Shown: piece after piece, positions 57,980-64,000 of the stretch | Numbering within the stretch: the first letter of the stretch is position 1 | Layout of the letters: the number at the start of each line of letters is the position of its first letter | Assembly: GCF_039537665.1 (NCBI RefSeq) | Contig: NZ_BAABAY010000001.1 | Location: 1,736,001 to 1,800,000, forward strand | Direction: 5' to 3' | Length of the DNA: 64,000 nt | DNA from: Gaetbulibacter_A aestuarii | GTDB lineage: Bacteria > Bacteroidota > Bacteroidia > Flavobacteriales > Flavobacteriaceae | Notes under the pieces: model-generated | What the model saw: only the letters and a program-made list of their open reading frames with translations | Database searches by the model: none | Told to the model about the DNA's origin: nothing | Program-made: the position numbers and the translations under genes

Positions 57980-59074
57980 ATGAAATATTTAGTAGCGATC
58001 TGTCGCATATTTGTTGGCGTACTTTTTATTATCTCCGGATTGATAAAACTCAATGACCCGCTGGGGTTTTCTTATAAACTTCAGGAATATTTTAGTCCCG
58101 AGGTTTTAAACCTGCCATCACTAATTCCATATGCCTTGATGTTATCGGTACTCGTTGTAACCTTTGAAGTGATCTTAGGCGTCTTTTTATTGATTGGTTA
58201 CAAACCTAAATTCACGTCCTGGAGTTTATTAGGAATGATTATTTTCTTCACCTTTTTAACCTTTTATTCGGCCTATTTCGATAAGGTTCGGGATTGTGGT
58301 TGCTTTGGAGATGCTTTAAAATTAACACCCTGGCAGAGTTTCTCAAAAGATCTGGTATTACTTATTCTTGTTGTGATTCTTTTTATAGGAAAGCAGCATA
58401 TCAAACCGGTTTTTAATATGCTTCCAACCACTATTTTGGCCTTGCTAAGTTTTGTGTTTTGTTTCTGGTTTGGCTATCATGTTTTGGTGCACTTGCCGGT
58501 AGTTGATTTTAGAGCTTATAAAATAGGAACGGATATCAAAAAAGATATGTCGGTTCCTGAAGATGCCGCAAAACCGGTTATTGAATATACCTGGAAGTTT
58601 GATGTTGATGGCGAAGAAAAAGAGATCACCAATTACGGAGATTATCCTGATGTTGATGGCGAATTAATAGGCGCGGACACCGAAGTTATTGATGAAGGTT
58701 ATGTGCCACCTATTTACGATTTTTCGATTGAAGACGGCGATGAGGATCTTACTGATTATTTTCTTAATCAGGACAGCCTGATCGTTGTAGTTTCCTATAG
58801 TCTTGAAAATATTGAAAAGAATGGCGCATATATTTTAAAAGGCCTTCAAGATCGCGCAAGATCCAAAGGATATACCATTATCGGTTTAACATCCTCCAGC
58901 GAAGCCAAGAAAAAACAGTTTAATTTAAAATACGATCTGGATTTCAAATGGTATCTCTGCGACGAAAAAGCCCTGAAAACAGTAGTTCGTGCCAATCCGG
59001 GTATTCTGGAATTAAGCAAAGGCGTGATCAAGCAGAAATTTAACTGGCACGATGTAGACAAGTTGAAATTATAA
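57980..59074 (+). CDS. BT_3928-family protein: DoxX-like membrane part and thioredoxin-like C-terminus
   Basis: 364 aa from ATG 57980 (a TTG at 57965 also reads in frame). About residues 5-165 hold four to five membrane helices of the DoxX/MauE type (LVAICRIFVGVLFIISGLIK, VFLLIGYKPKFTSWSLLGMI); DKVRDCGCFGDALKLTPWQ is the usual Cys-containing loop. After an acidic linker, about 265-364 resemble a thioredoxin-like fold (IVVVSYSLENIEKNGAYI, TIIGLTSSSEA, LDFKWYLCDEKALKTVV), without CxxC. Probably an inner-membrane redox or transport-coupled protein; function unknown. Confidence 0.88.
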   Translation: MKYLVAICRIFVGVLFIISGLIKLNDPLGFSYKLQEYFSPEVLNLPSLIPYALMLSVLVVTFEVILGVFLLIGYKPKFTSWSLLGMIIFFTFLTFYSAYFDKVRDCGCFGDALKLTPWQSFSKDLVLLILVVILFIGKQHIKPVFNMLPTTILALLSFVFCFWFGYHVLVHLPVVDFRAYKIGTDIKKDMSVPEDAAKPVIEYTWKFDVDGEEKEITNYGDYPDVDGELIGADTEVIDEGYVPPIYDFSIEDGDEDLTDYFLNQDSLIVVVSYSLENIEKNGAYILKGLQDRARSKGYTIIGLTSSSEAKKKQFNLKYDLDFKWYLCDEKALKTVVRANPGILELSKGVIKQKFNWHDVDKLKL

Positions 59075-59123
59075 TGTAACCTCTTTTAATCACCGAAATC
59101 TGATTAGCTACTTATTAAATAAA

Positions 59124-60176
59124 TTGATGTATGCACTTCTTACTTTGTTTGGAGTGGTTACTGTTATTTTCTTTTTATTTAATGTACTTCCGGGTGATCC
59201 CGCTCAAATGATGATGGGCCAAAATGAAGACAGTGCACAACTCGCACTGATCAAGAAAAAATTTGGTTTTGACAAACCGGTAACCACACAATATTTTTAT
59301 TATTTGAATGATCTTTCGCCGCTATCATTTCATTCAAAAAACCAAAATGATTACACATTTTTAGATTCTGATAAATACGATGCTACCAAATTATTCAGTT
59401 TAGGAAATACGACTGTTGTTTTAAAATCACCTTATTTAAGAACATCCTTTGCGAAATCCGGTAAAAAAGTGAGTTCCATTCTAAAAGAAACCCTACCGAA
59501 TACGTTTGTGTTGGCGGTTTCGGCAATCATCATAGCTATTTTACTTGGTATTTTTTTAGGTATTGTCTCAGCGCTTTACAAGGATCGTTGGCTGGACAAG
59601 GCCATTCAAGTGCTTAGTACTTTGGGTATGAGCGTGCCATCATTTTTTAGTGCGATCTTATTCGCCTGGTTCTTCGGTTTTATTCTTCATAAATATACGC
59701 ATCTTGAAATGACAGGAAGCTTATATGAGCTCGACGATTTTGGTGAAAGCATGCACATCAAATGGAAAAATTTGATTCTTCCTGCTATAGTTTTGGGCAT
59801 TCGTCCATTGGCCGTCGTCATTCAACTCATGCGAAACTCATTACTCGAAGTATTTAATCAGGATTACATCCGAACGGCACGGGCGAAAGGTCTGGCGATG
59901 TATCAGATTATTAAAAGACATGCCGTAAAGAATGCTTTAAATCCAGTGGTAACAGCCGTATCAGGTTGGTTTGCATCCATGCTCGCGGGAGCCGTTTTTG
60001 TTGAATATATTTTCGGTTGGAACGGTTTGGGAAAAGAAATCGTTTATGCGTTAAACACTCTGGATTTACCGGTCATCATGGGTTCCGTATTAATTATTGC
60101 GCTCATGTTTATAATTATCAATATTTTTGTAGATATTGTTTATATGTGGCTCGATCCTAAAGTAAAACTTGAATAA
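59124..60176 (+). CDS. DppB/OppB-type ABC transporter permease
   Basis: About 350 aa inner-membrane permease. Hydrophobic helix 1 (LLTLFGVVTVIFFLFNVLPG) with DPAQMMMGQ, then a long periplasmic loop, and five further helices; the EAA loop is DYIRTARAKGLAMYQIIKRH. It belongs with family 5 substrate-binding proteins, one of which starts at 757. The given start is TTG 59124; ATG at 59127 is also possible. In-frame codons reach back to CTG 59100 and ATT 59103, encoding LISYLLNKL, the usual N-terminal sequence, so the true start may be earlier. No other transporter component is in view. Confidence 0.92.
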   Translation: MMYALLTLFGVVTVIFFLFNVLPGDPAQMMMGQNEDSAQLALIKKKFGFDKPVTTQYFYYLNDLSPLSFHSKNQNDYTFLDSDKYDATKLFSLGNTTVVLKSPYLRTSFAKSGKKVSSILKETLPNTFVLAVSAIIIAILLGIFLGIVSALYKDRWLDKAIQVLSTLGMSVPSFFSAILFAWFFGFILHKYTHLEMTGSLYELDDFGESMHIKWKNLILPAIVLGIRPLAVVIQLMRNSLLEVFNQDYIRTARAKGLAMYQIIKRHAVKNALNPVVTAVSGWFASMLAGAVFVEYIFGWNGLGKEIVYALNTLDLPVIMGSVLIIALMFIIINIFVDIVYMWLDPKVKLE

Positions 60177-60189
60177 TTAATTTATTGAC

Positions 60190-60678
60190 ATGAAAACATA
60201 CACCTTTCTACTAGTATCTTTAATGGGGTTCTTGAGCTGTAAAAGCGCTCCTGATCCTACACAATTTTCAGAGGCCGCTTTAAATGATACTTTTATAAGT
60301 CTCGATGGTAGCTCTGTACCGTTCAAAGACATTTTAAAAAAACATCAAGGAGAAACCCTGTTTATTGAGGTTTGGGCGTCCTGGTGTGGCGACTGCCTCA
60401 AAGGCATGCCAACAGTTAAAGAAATTCAGAGTCAATATCCCGATGTAACTTATGTTTTTCTATCGCTGGATCGCAATCAGGAGGCATGGAAAAAAGGGAT
60501 AAAAAAATATCAGGTAAACGGCGAGCATTATTTCATGCAATCGGGTTGGAAAGGACCTTTTGGAGCGTTTCTCGATCTGGACTGGATTCCACGCTATATC
60601 GTTGTGGATAAGTCAGGTACAATAAGCTTGTATAACGCCGAAAAAGCCACAGATAATCGTATAACACAAAATTTATAA
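60190..60678 (+). CDS. TlpA-like thioredoxin-fold lipoprotein
   Basis: 162 aa. Lipobox GFLSC (Cys17), then KSAPDPTQ. Thioredoxin-like domain with FIEVWASWCGDCLKGMPTV, containing the redox CxxC (WCGDC), and a WIPRYIVVDKSGTI strand with cis-Pro candidate. It would work as a reductase or cytochrome c maturation helper at the periplasmic side. Thirteen bases after the permease stop and 32 before tpiA, so an operon is possible. Confidence 0.9.
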   Translation: MKTYTFLLVSLMGFLSCKSAPDPTQFSEAALNDTFISLDGSSVPFKDILKKHQGETLFIEVWASWCGDCLKGMPTVKEIQSQYPDVTYVFLSLDRNQEAWKKGIKKYQVNGEHYFMQSGWKGPFGAFLDLDWIPRYIVVDKSGTISLYNAEKATDNRITQNL

Positions 60679-60710
60679 TTCAAAAAAATCCCTGAAACGG
60701 GTAACCAATC

Positions 60711-61460
60711 ATGAGAAAAAATATCGTAGCCGGAAACTGGAAAATGAATAACGATCTGTCTCAAACTGAGGCACTATTAACCGATCTAATGGCACAAACC
60801 AAAACCTCTAATGCCGAGGTTATGGTGGCTCCAACATTTACCAATTTGTATCGCGCTTTTGAAACACTCCGTAATACTGATATAGAAGTGGTTGCACAGA
60901 ACATGCATTTTGCTGAAAACGGTGCTTACACCGGAGAAATTAGTGCATCTATGTTAAAAAGTGTAGGCGTTAATACGGTTATTTTGGGGCATAGTGAGCG
61001 TCGTGAATATTTTAATGAAACCGATGAGCTTTTGGCCAAAAAAGTGAAAACCGCGTTAGACCATAAAATGCGTGTGATTTTCTGTTTCGGTGAAGAATTA
61101 GCGGATAGGAAAGCAGGAAACGAAGAAACCGTCGTGGGCAACCAAATCAAAAATGCCCTGTTCCAGCTTCAGGCCTGGGATTTTAAAAATATCGTCCTGG
61201 CTTACGAACCCGTTTGGGCCATTGGAACCGGTGAAACGGCAAGCCCAGAACAGGCTCAGGATATGCATGCCTTTATTCGCAAAACATTGGCAGATCAATA
61301 CGGGTACGACATTGCCGAACGCGTTTCTATCCTATACGGCGGTAGTGTAAAACCTGCCAATGCCGAGGAAATTTTCTCGAAACCGGACGTAGATGGTGGC
61401 CTTATTGGCGGAGCATCTTTAAATGCAGAAGACTTTTTTGCAATAGTGAATGCCTTTTAA
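60711..61460 (+). CDS. tpiA: Triose-phosphate isomerase
   Basis: 249 aa. Interconverts dihydroxyacetone phosphate and glyceraldehyde-3-phosphate in glycolysis. MRKNIVAGNWKMNNDL (Asn, Lys), ILGHSERREYF (His), AYEPVWAIGTGETASPEQAQ (catalytic Glu) and YGGSVKPANAEEI, GGLIGGASL (phosphate loops) are complete. A dispersed repeat starts nine bases after the stop. Confidence 0.97.
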   Translation: MRKNIVAGNWKMNNDLSQTEALLTDLMAQTKTSNAEVMVAPTFTNLYRAFETLRNTDIEVVAQNMHFAENGAYTGEISASMLKSVGVNTVILGHSERREYFNETDELLAKKVKTALDHKMRVIFCFGEELADRKAGNEETVVGNQIKNALFQLQAWDFKNIVLAYEPVWAIGTGETASPEQAQDMHAFIRKTLADQYGYDIAERVSILYGGSVKPANAEEIFSKPDVDGGLIGGASLNAEDFFAIVNAF

Positions 61461-61468
61461 AAGTATAA

Positions 61469-61562
61469 TTTGGGCGTTACGGCCACGCTTTTGGGCGCGG
61501 CCGTCGGGCTTTCCGCTAAATCTTTTTTCCAAAAAGGATATCGCTTCAATCCCTAACGCGAC
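61469..61562 (+). repeat. Dispersed intergenic repeat, copy B
   Basis: TTTGGGCGTTA, hairpin ACGGCC/GGCCGT (61479-61504, extended by CGC/GCG), CGGGCTTTCCGCT, second hairpin ATCTTTTT/AAAAAGGAT, then ATCCCTAACGCG that closes on GCGTTA. Conserved blocks match copy A, but the hairpin arms differ while staying complementary. It lies between two genes on the same strand (tpiA and prmA), ends 18 bases before prmA, and should be transcribed if they are co-transcribed. Confidence 0.85.
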
Positions 61563-61580
61563 TTCAGTAATTCAAAAAAC

Positions 61581-62417
61581 ATGAGTGCTCAAAATTATAT
61601 CGGATATCATTTCAAGTTCAGTCCGCTGCAGCCCGCGGTAGACATACTTATTGCCGAACTGGCTGAGGTTGGTTTTGAAAGTTTTGTAGAGGAAGACGAC
61701 GGACTTTCAGCATACATTCAAACATCCGATTGGCAGGAGGATATTCTTGGCGATATTCAAATCCTTAATGAACGTACTTTTGATATCAGTTACACCTTAG
61801 AAGACATCGAACAAACCAACTGGAATGAAACCTGGGAAAAAAATTTCAATCCCATTGTAGTGGATGATCTCTGTGCTGTTCGAGCCCCGTTCCATGAAAA
61901 ATTCGATACCCAATTCGATATTGTCATTGAACCCAAAATGAGCTTTGGAACCGGTCATCATGAAACCACACACATGATGATACAGCATATTCTAAAAAAC
62001 GATTTTCAAGATAAAACGGTTCTGGATATGGGCTGCGGAACTGCCGTTTTAGCGATTCTCGCAGAACTAAAAGGAGCCAAAGCAGTAGATGCTATAGATA
62101 TTGATCGCTGGTGTTATGAAAACAGTCTTGAAAACATTGAAAGAAACAATTGTAAGAATATTTCTGTTTTCGAAGGTGACGCTTCACTTTTAAAGGGCAA
62201 GTGTTATGATATAATTTTAGCCAATATCAATCGGAATATTCTACTTCAGGATATAAAAGCCTATGTTAAATGCCTGACTAAAAATGGAATATTGATATTA
62301 AGTGGCTTTTATAATGATGATATTCCTAAAATTCAGACCGAATGTGAAACACATTTGTTAAAATTTCAAGAAAAATTAGAAAGAAACCAATGGGTTGCAC
62401 TAAAATTTTTAAATTAG
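61581..62417 (+). CDS. prmA: Ribosomal protein L11 methyltransferase
   Basis: 278 aa. Trimethylates lysines and N-terminus of L11. The SAM-binding motif is VLDMGCGTAVLAILAELKGA; KMSFGTGHHETTHMMIQHIL is the family's conserved segment, and DIILANINRNILLQD the post-I motif. N-terminal recognition domain (about 1-80) and methyltransferase domain are both present. clpS overlaps the 3' end in a different frame, with its start 36 bases downstream of the stop if the preferred ATG is right. Confidence 0.94.
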   Translation: MSAQNYIGYHFKFSPLQPAVDILIAELAEVGFESFVEEDDGLSAYIQTSDWQEDILGDIQILNERTFDISYTLEDIEQTNWNETWEKNFNPIVVDDLCAVRAPFHEKFDTQFDIVIEPKMSFGTGHHETTHMMIQHILKNDFQDKTVLDMGCGTAVLAILAELKGAKAVDAIDIDRWCYENSLENIERNNCKNISVFEGDASLLKGKCYDIILANINRNILLQDIKAYVKCLTKNGILILSGFYNDDIPKIQTECETHLLKFQEKLERNQWVALKFLN

Positions 62418-62452
62418 TGCATCACGAACTGATGATTTTAAACCAAAATCTT

Positions 62453-62728
62453 ATGAGTACCAGAGAAAAAACATCAGAAGAATTATTGGTGGAAGAAACG
62501 GTCTCCACCCAAAATGAAATTGTACTTTATAACGACGATGTTAACACCTTTGATCATGTGATCGAAACATTGATGTATGCTTGTGATCATACTTCCATGC
62601 AAGCTGAACAATGTTCTTTGATCGTTCATTATAAAGGAAAATGTACTGTAAAAACAGGTGAATACGACGATTTGAAACCTCGTTGCTCCAAATTATTGGA
62701 AGCCGGTTTAAGCGCCGAAATTATTTAA
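62453..62728 (+). CDS. clpS: ATP-dependent Clp protease adaptor ClpS
   Basis: 91 aa from ATG 62453 (MSTREKTSEELLVEET); longer frames to 62390 overlap prmA and lack family similarity. ClpS delivers N-degron substrates to ClpAP. NEIVLYNDDVNTFDHVIETL is the binding-site strand and loop, and CDHTSMQAEQCSLIVHYKGK the following region. The C-terminal DDLKPRCSKLLEAGLSAEI is typical. Likely translated from the prmA transcript. Confidence 0.94.
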   Translation: MSTREKTSEELLVEETVSTQNEIVLYNDDVNTFDHVIETLMYACDHTSMQAEQCSLIVHYKGKCTVKTGEYDDLKPRCSKLLEAGLSAEII

Positions 62729-62785
62729 CCATTAAATCGTGCTTGATAGTAATCAAAAAAAGTTGTTTTAAAAAGCAGCTCAGAT

Positions 62786-62995
62786 TTACTTCTTCTCAGT
62801 TTTATTCGTGTTTATTCCAAATGGTTTGTAAAGCGGGCAAAAGCTAATAAAACTTGTAATCAGGAATATCAATGCCAAAGCCATTAAAATGTACGCAAGC
62901 GTTCCTTCGATTACATTGAAATAATACAAAACGGCTATTACAATAGCGATAAGTACACGTATGCCCTTATCAGTTGCTCCCATGTTTTTTTTCAT
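62786..62995 (-). CDS. DUF2892 small membrane protein (YgaP-like)
   Basis: 70 aa from ATG 62995 (MKKNMGATDKGIRVLIAI); the longer frame to 63037 overlaps the upstream gene. Two hydrophobic helices (about 12-32, 35-55) and a cytoplasmic SFCPLYKPFGI, the DUF2892 signature with its Cys-Pro. It is 23 bases after an MBL-rhodanese gene and is often the membrane part of sulfur-handling units. Confidence 0.9.
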   Translation of the reverse strand: MKKNMGATDKGIRVLIAIVIAVLYYFNVIEGTLAYILMALALIFLITSFISFCPLYKPFGINTNKTEKK

Positions 62996-63018
62996 AATTA
63001 AAGATTTTAAATTAATTC

Positions 63019-64000
63019 TTATAAAGTTGTTGGACAAACGTAATCTGTAACGGGTAAACCACTGTTCTTCATGGCACCAAATCCACCTTCAATATTGATC
63101 AAATTATTAAAACCTCTCGCTTTTAGAATCGAAGCAGCGATTACCGAGCGGTAGCCTCCGGCACAATGAACATAATAGGTTTCATCTTGCTCAATGTCAT
63201 TCATTTGATCATTGATGTAATCCAAAGAGAACAGTTGCACGTTATCACCTTTCAAATGCTCTGATGCAAATTCGCCTTCTTTACGCACGTCCAATACATG
63301 TAAATGATCTTCTTCGAAGCGTTTTTTAAAGGTTAAAGCATCAATGGAGTCAACACGTTCAATATCTTTTCCGGCTGCTTTCCAGGCTTCCATTCCACCT
63401 TTTAAATACCCTAAGGTATTGTCATAACCCACACGTGATAACCGCGTTACAGCCTCTTTTTCCTTGCCTTCAGGAGTGATCAATAGTATAGGTTGTTTAA
63501 GATCAGCGATCAAAGCACCAACCCACGGCGCAAAACTCCCGTTCAAACCAATAAAAATAGAATTTGGAATATGGGCTTTTACAAAATCATCTTCGGTACG
63601 CACGTCTAAAACCAAAGCTCCTTCTTGATTTGCAATGGCTTCGAACGCTTCCGGATCAAGCGGATTATCGCCTTGTTTTAAAACCGTATCAAAATCAGTA
63701 TACCCGGTTTTATTCATCATGGCATTTTTTGCAAAATATTGTGGTGGAGGGGGCATCCCTTCCAATACTTCTTTTACAAACTCTTCCTTGCTCATATCTT
63801 CACGAAGGGCGTAATTGGTCTTTTTCTGTTCACCTAAAACACCTACGGTTTCTTTACTCATATTTTTTCCGCAAGCCGAACCTGCACCATGAGCGGGATA
63901 AACGATAACATCGTCCGGTAAGGTCATGATCTTTTCACGTAAAGAATCGTAAAGCATAATGGCCAGATCTTCTTTGGTAAGATTGTTTTTTATGGCAAGA
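63019..64000 (-). CDS. MBL-fold/double rhodanese protein (persulfide metabolism), 5'-truncated by window edge
   Basis: At least 327 residues; the frame is open past 64000, so the MBL N-terminus is off the edge. Visible order: end of the metallo-beta-lactamase domain (DDVIVYPAHGAGSACGK), linker PPPPQYFAKNAM, rhodanese 1 (DVRTEDDFVKAHIPNSIFIG ... PILLITPEG) without catalytic Cys, and rhodanese 2 (LDVRKEGEFASEHLKG, YYVHCAGGYRSVIAASIL) with the Cys. This is the CstB-like layout of persulfide dioxygenase plus sulfurtransferase. With the DUF2892 neighbour it points to sulfide or persulfide detoxification. Confidence 0.9.
   Translation of the reverse strand, partial: LAIKNNLTKEDLAIMLYDSLREKIMTLPDDVIVYPAHGAGSACGKNMSKETVGVLGEQKKTNYALREDMSKEEFVKEVLEGMPPPPQYFAKNAMMNKTGYTDFDTVLKQGDNPLDPEAFEAIANQEGALVLDVRTEDDFVKAHIPNSIFIGLNGSFAPWVGALIADLKQPILLITPEGKEKEAVTRLSRVGYDNTLGYLKGGMEAWKAAGKDIERVDSIDALTFKKRFEEDHLHVLDVRKEGEFASEHLKGDNVQLFSLDYINDQMNDIEQDETYYVHCAGGYRSVIAASILKARGFNNLINIEGGFGAMKNSGLPVTDYVCPTTL

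Noticed and set aside
1..64000. CRISPR array, prophage, transposase or integrase
   Set aside because: No direct-repeat array with spacers, and no recombinase, capsid or toxin motif in any long frame.

Overview
The window is AT-rich chromosomal DNA from a member of the Bacteroidota, almost certainly family Flavobacteriaceae. The support is: a secreted protease with a type IX secretion (T9SS) C-terminal sorting domain, many lipoproteins, families largely confined to this phylum (DUF4252, DUF4293, DUF5777, DUF3810, DUF1599, BT_3928, OmpP1/FadL), a short archaeal-type ProRS, a Rho with a long disordered insertion, almost no Shine-Dalgarno sequences, and repeated TAnnTTTG promoter boxes (some with TTTG/TTG about 19 bases upstream). 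No phage, IS element, integrase or CRISPR array was seen. It is mostly core genome, about 65 protein genes and one tRNA.

Layout. 1-5.6 kb: 5'-part of a peptide-ABC substrate-binding lipoprotein, mtaB, small lipoprotein, GNAT-like protein, alpha/beta hydrolase, lytic transglycosylase, TPR protein. 5.7-11.2 kb: rpmH (L34), carB (without its usual allosteric domain), and a T9SS-secreted metalloprotease. 11.3-15 kb: a minus-strand cluster of OB-fold protein, DUF5777 beta-barrel, two monohaem cytochrome lipoproteins and YceI, preceded by a DUF4382 lipoprotein with an operator-like repeat upstream. 15-21.3 kb: thioesterase, rmuC, a DUF6580 membrane protein divergent from a cobalamin riboswitch and BtuB-type receptor, and an S41 protease. 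21.4-23.7 kb: ECF sigma factor, putative anti-sigma factor and two DUF4252 proteins. 23.7-34.6 kb: purB, DUF1028 protein, haem-binding protein, glycosyltransferase, sirtuin, trmH, DEAD-box helicase, M48 protease, a second SpoU methyltransferase. 34.7-41.7 kb: two amidohydrolase-family proteins (three modules, one with intact metal ligands), DUF3810, pepD. 41.7-49.3 kb: yidD, cysS, folE, OmpP1-type porin, a Trp/Asn-repeat lipoprotein, proS, tRNA-Glu, rpsT. 49.4-64 kb: rho, DUF4293, phosphoesterase, truA, ABC exporter, cdaA, a lipoprotein, folP, DUF1599, BT_3928-type protein, a DppB-type permease, a thioredoxin-like lipoprotein, tpiA, prmA, clpS, and a persulfide-metabolism pair (DUF2892 plus an MBL-rhodanese protein cut by the right edge).

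Items most worth attention: two dispersed intergenic repeats (51.8 and 61.5 kb) whose first hairpin differs in sequence but keeps pairing; the beta-barrel/cytochrome/YceI cluster, which could be an envelope redox module; the amidohydrolase pair with two modules lacking the metal site; CarB without its regulatory domain; and DUF6580 next to the B12 riboswitch. Nothing here is clearly an undescribed defence or mobile system. All family assignments are from motif reading without database searches.
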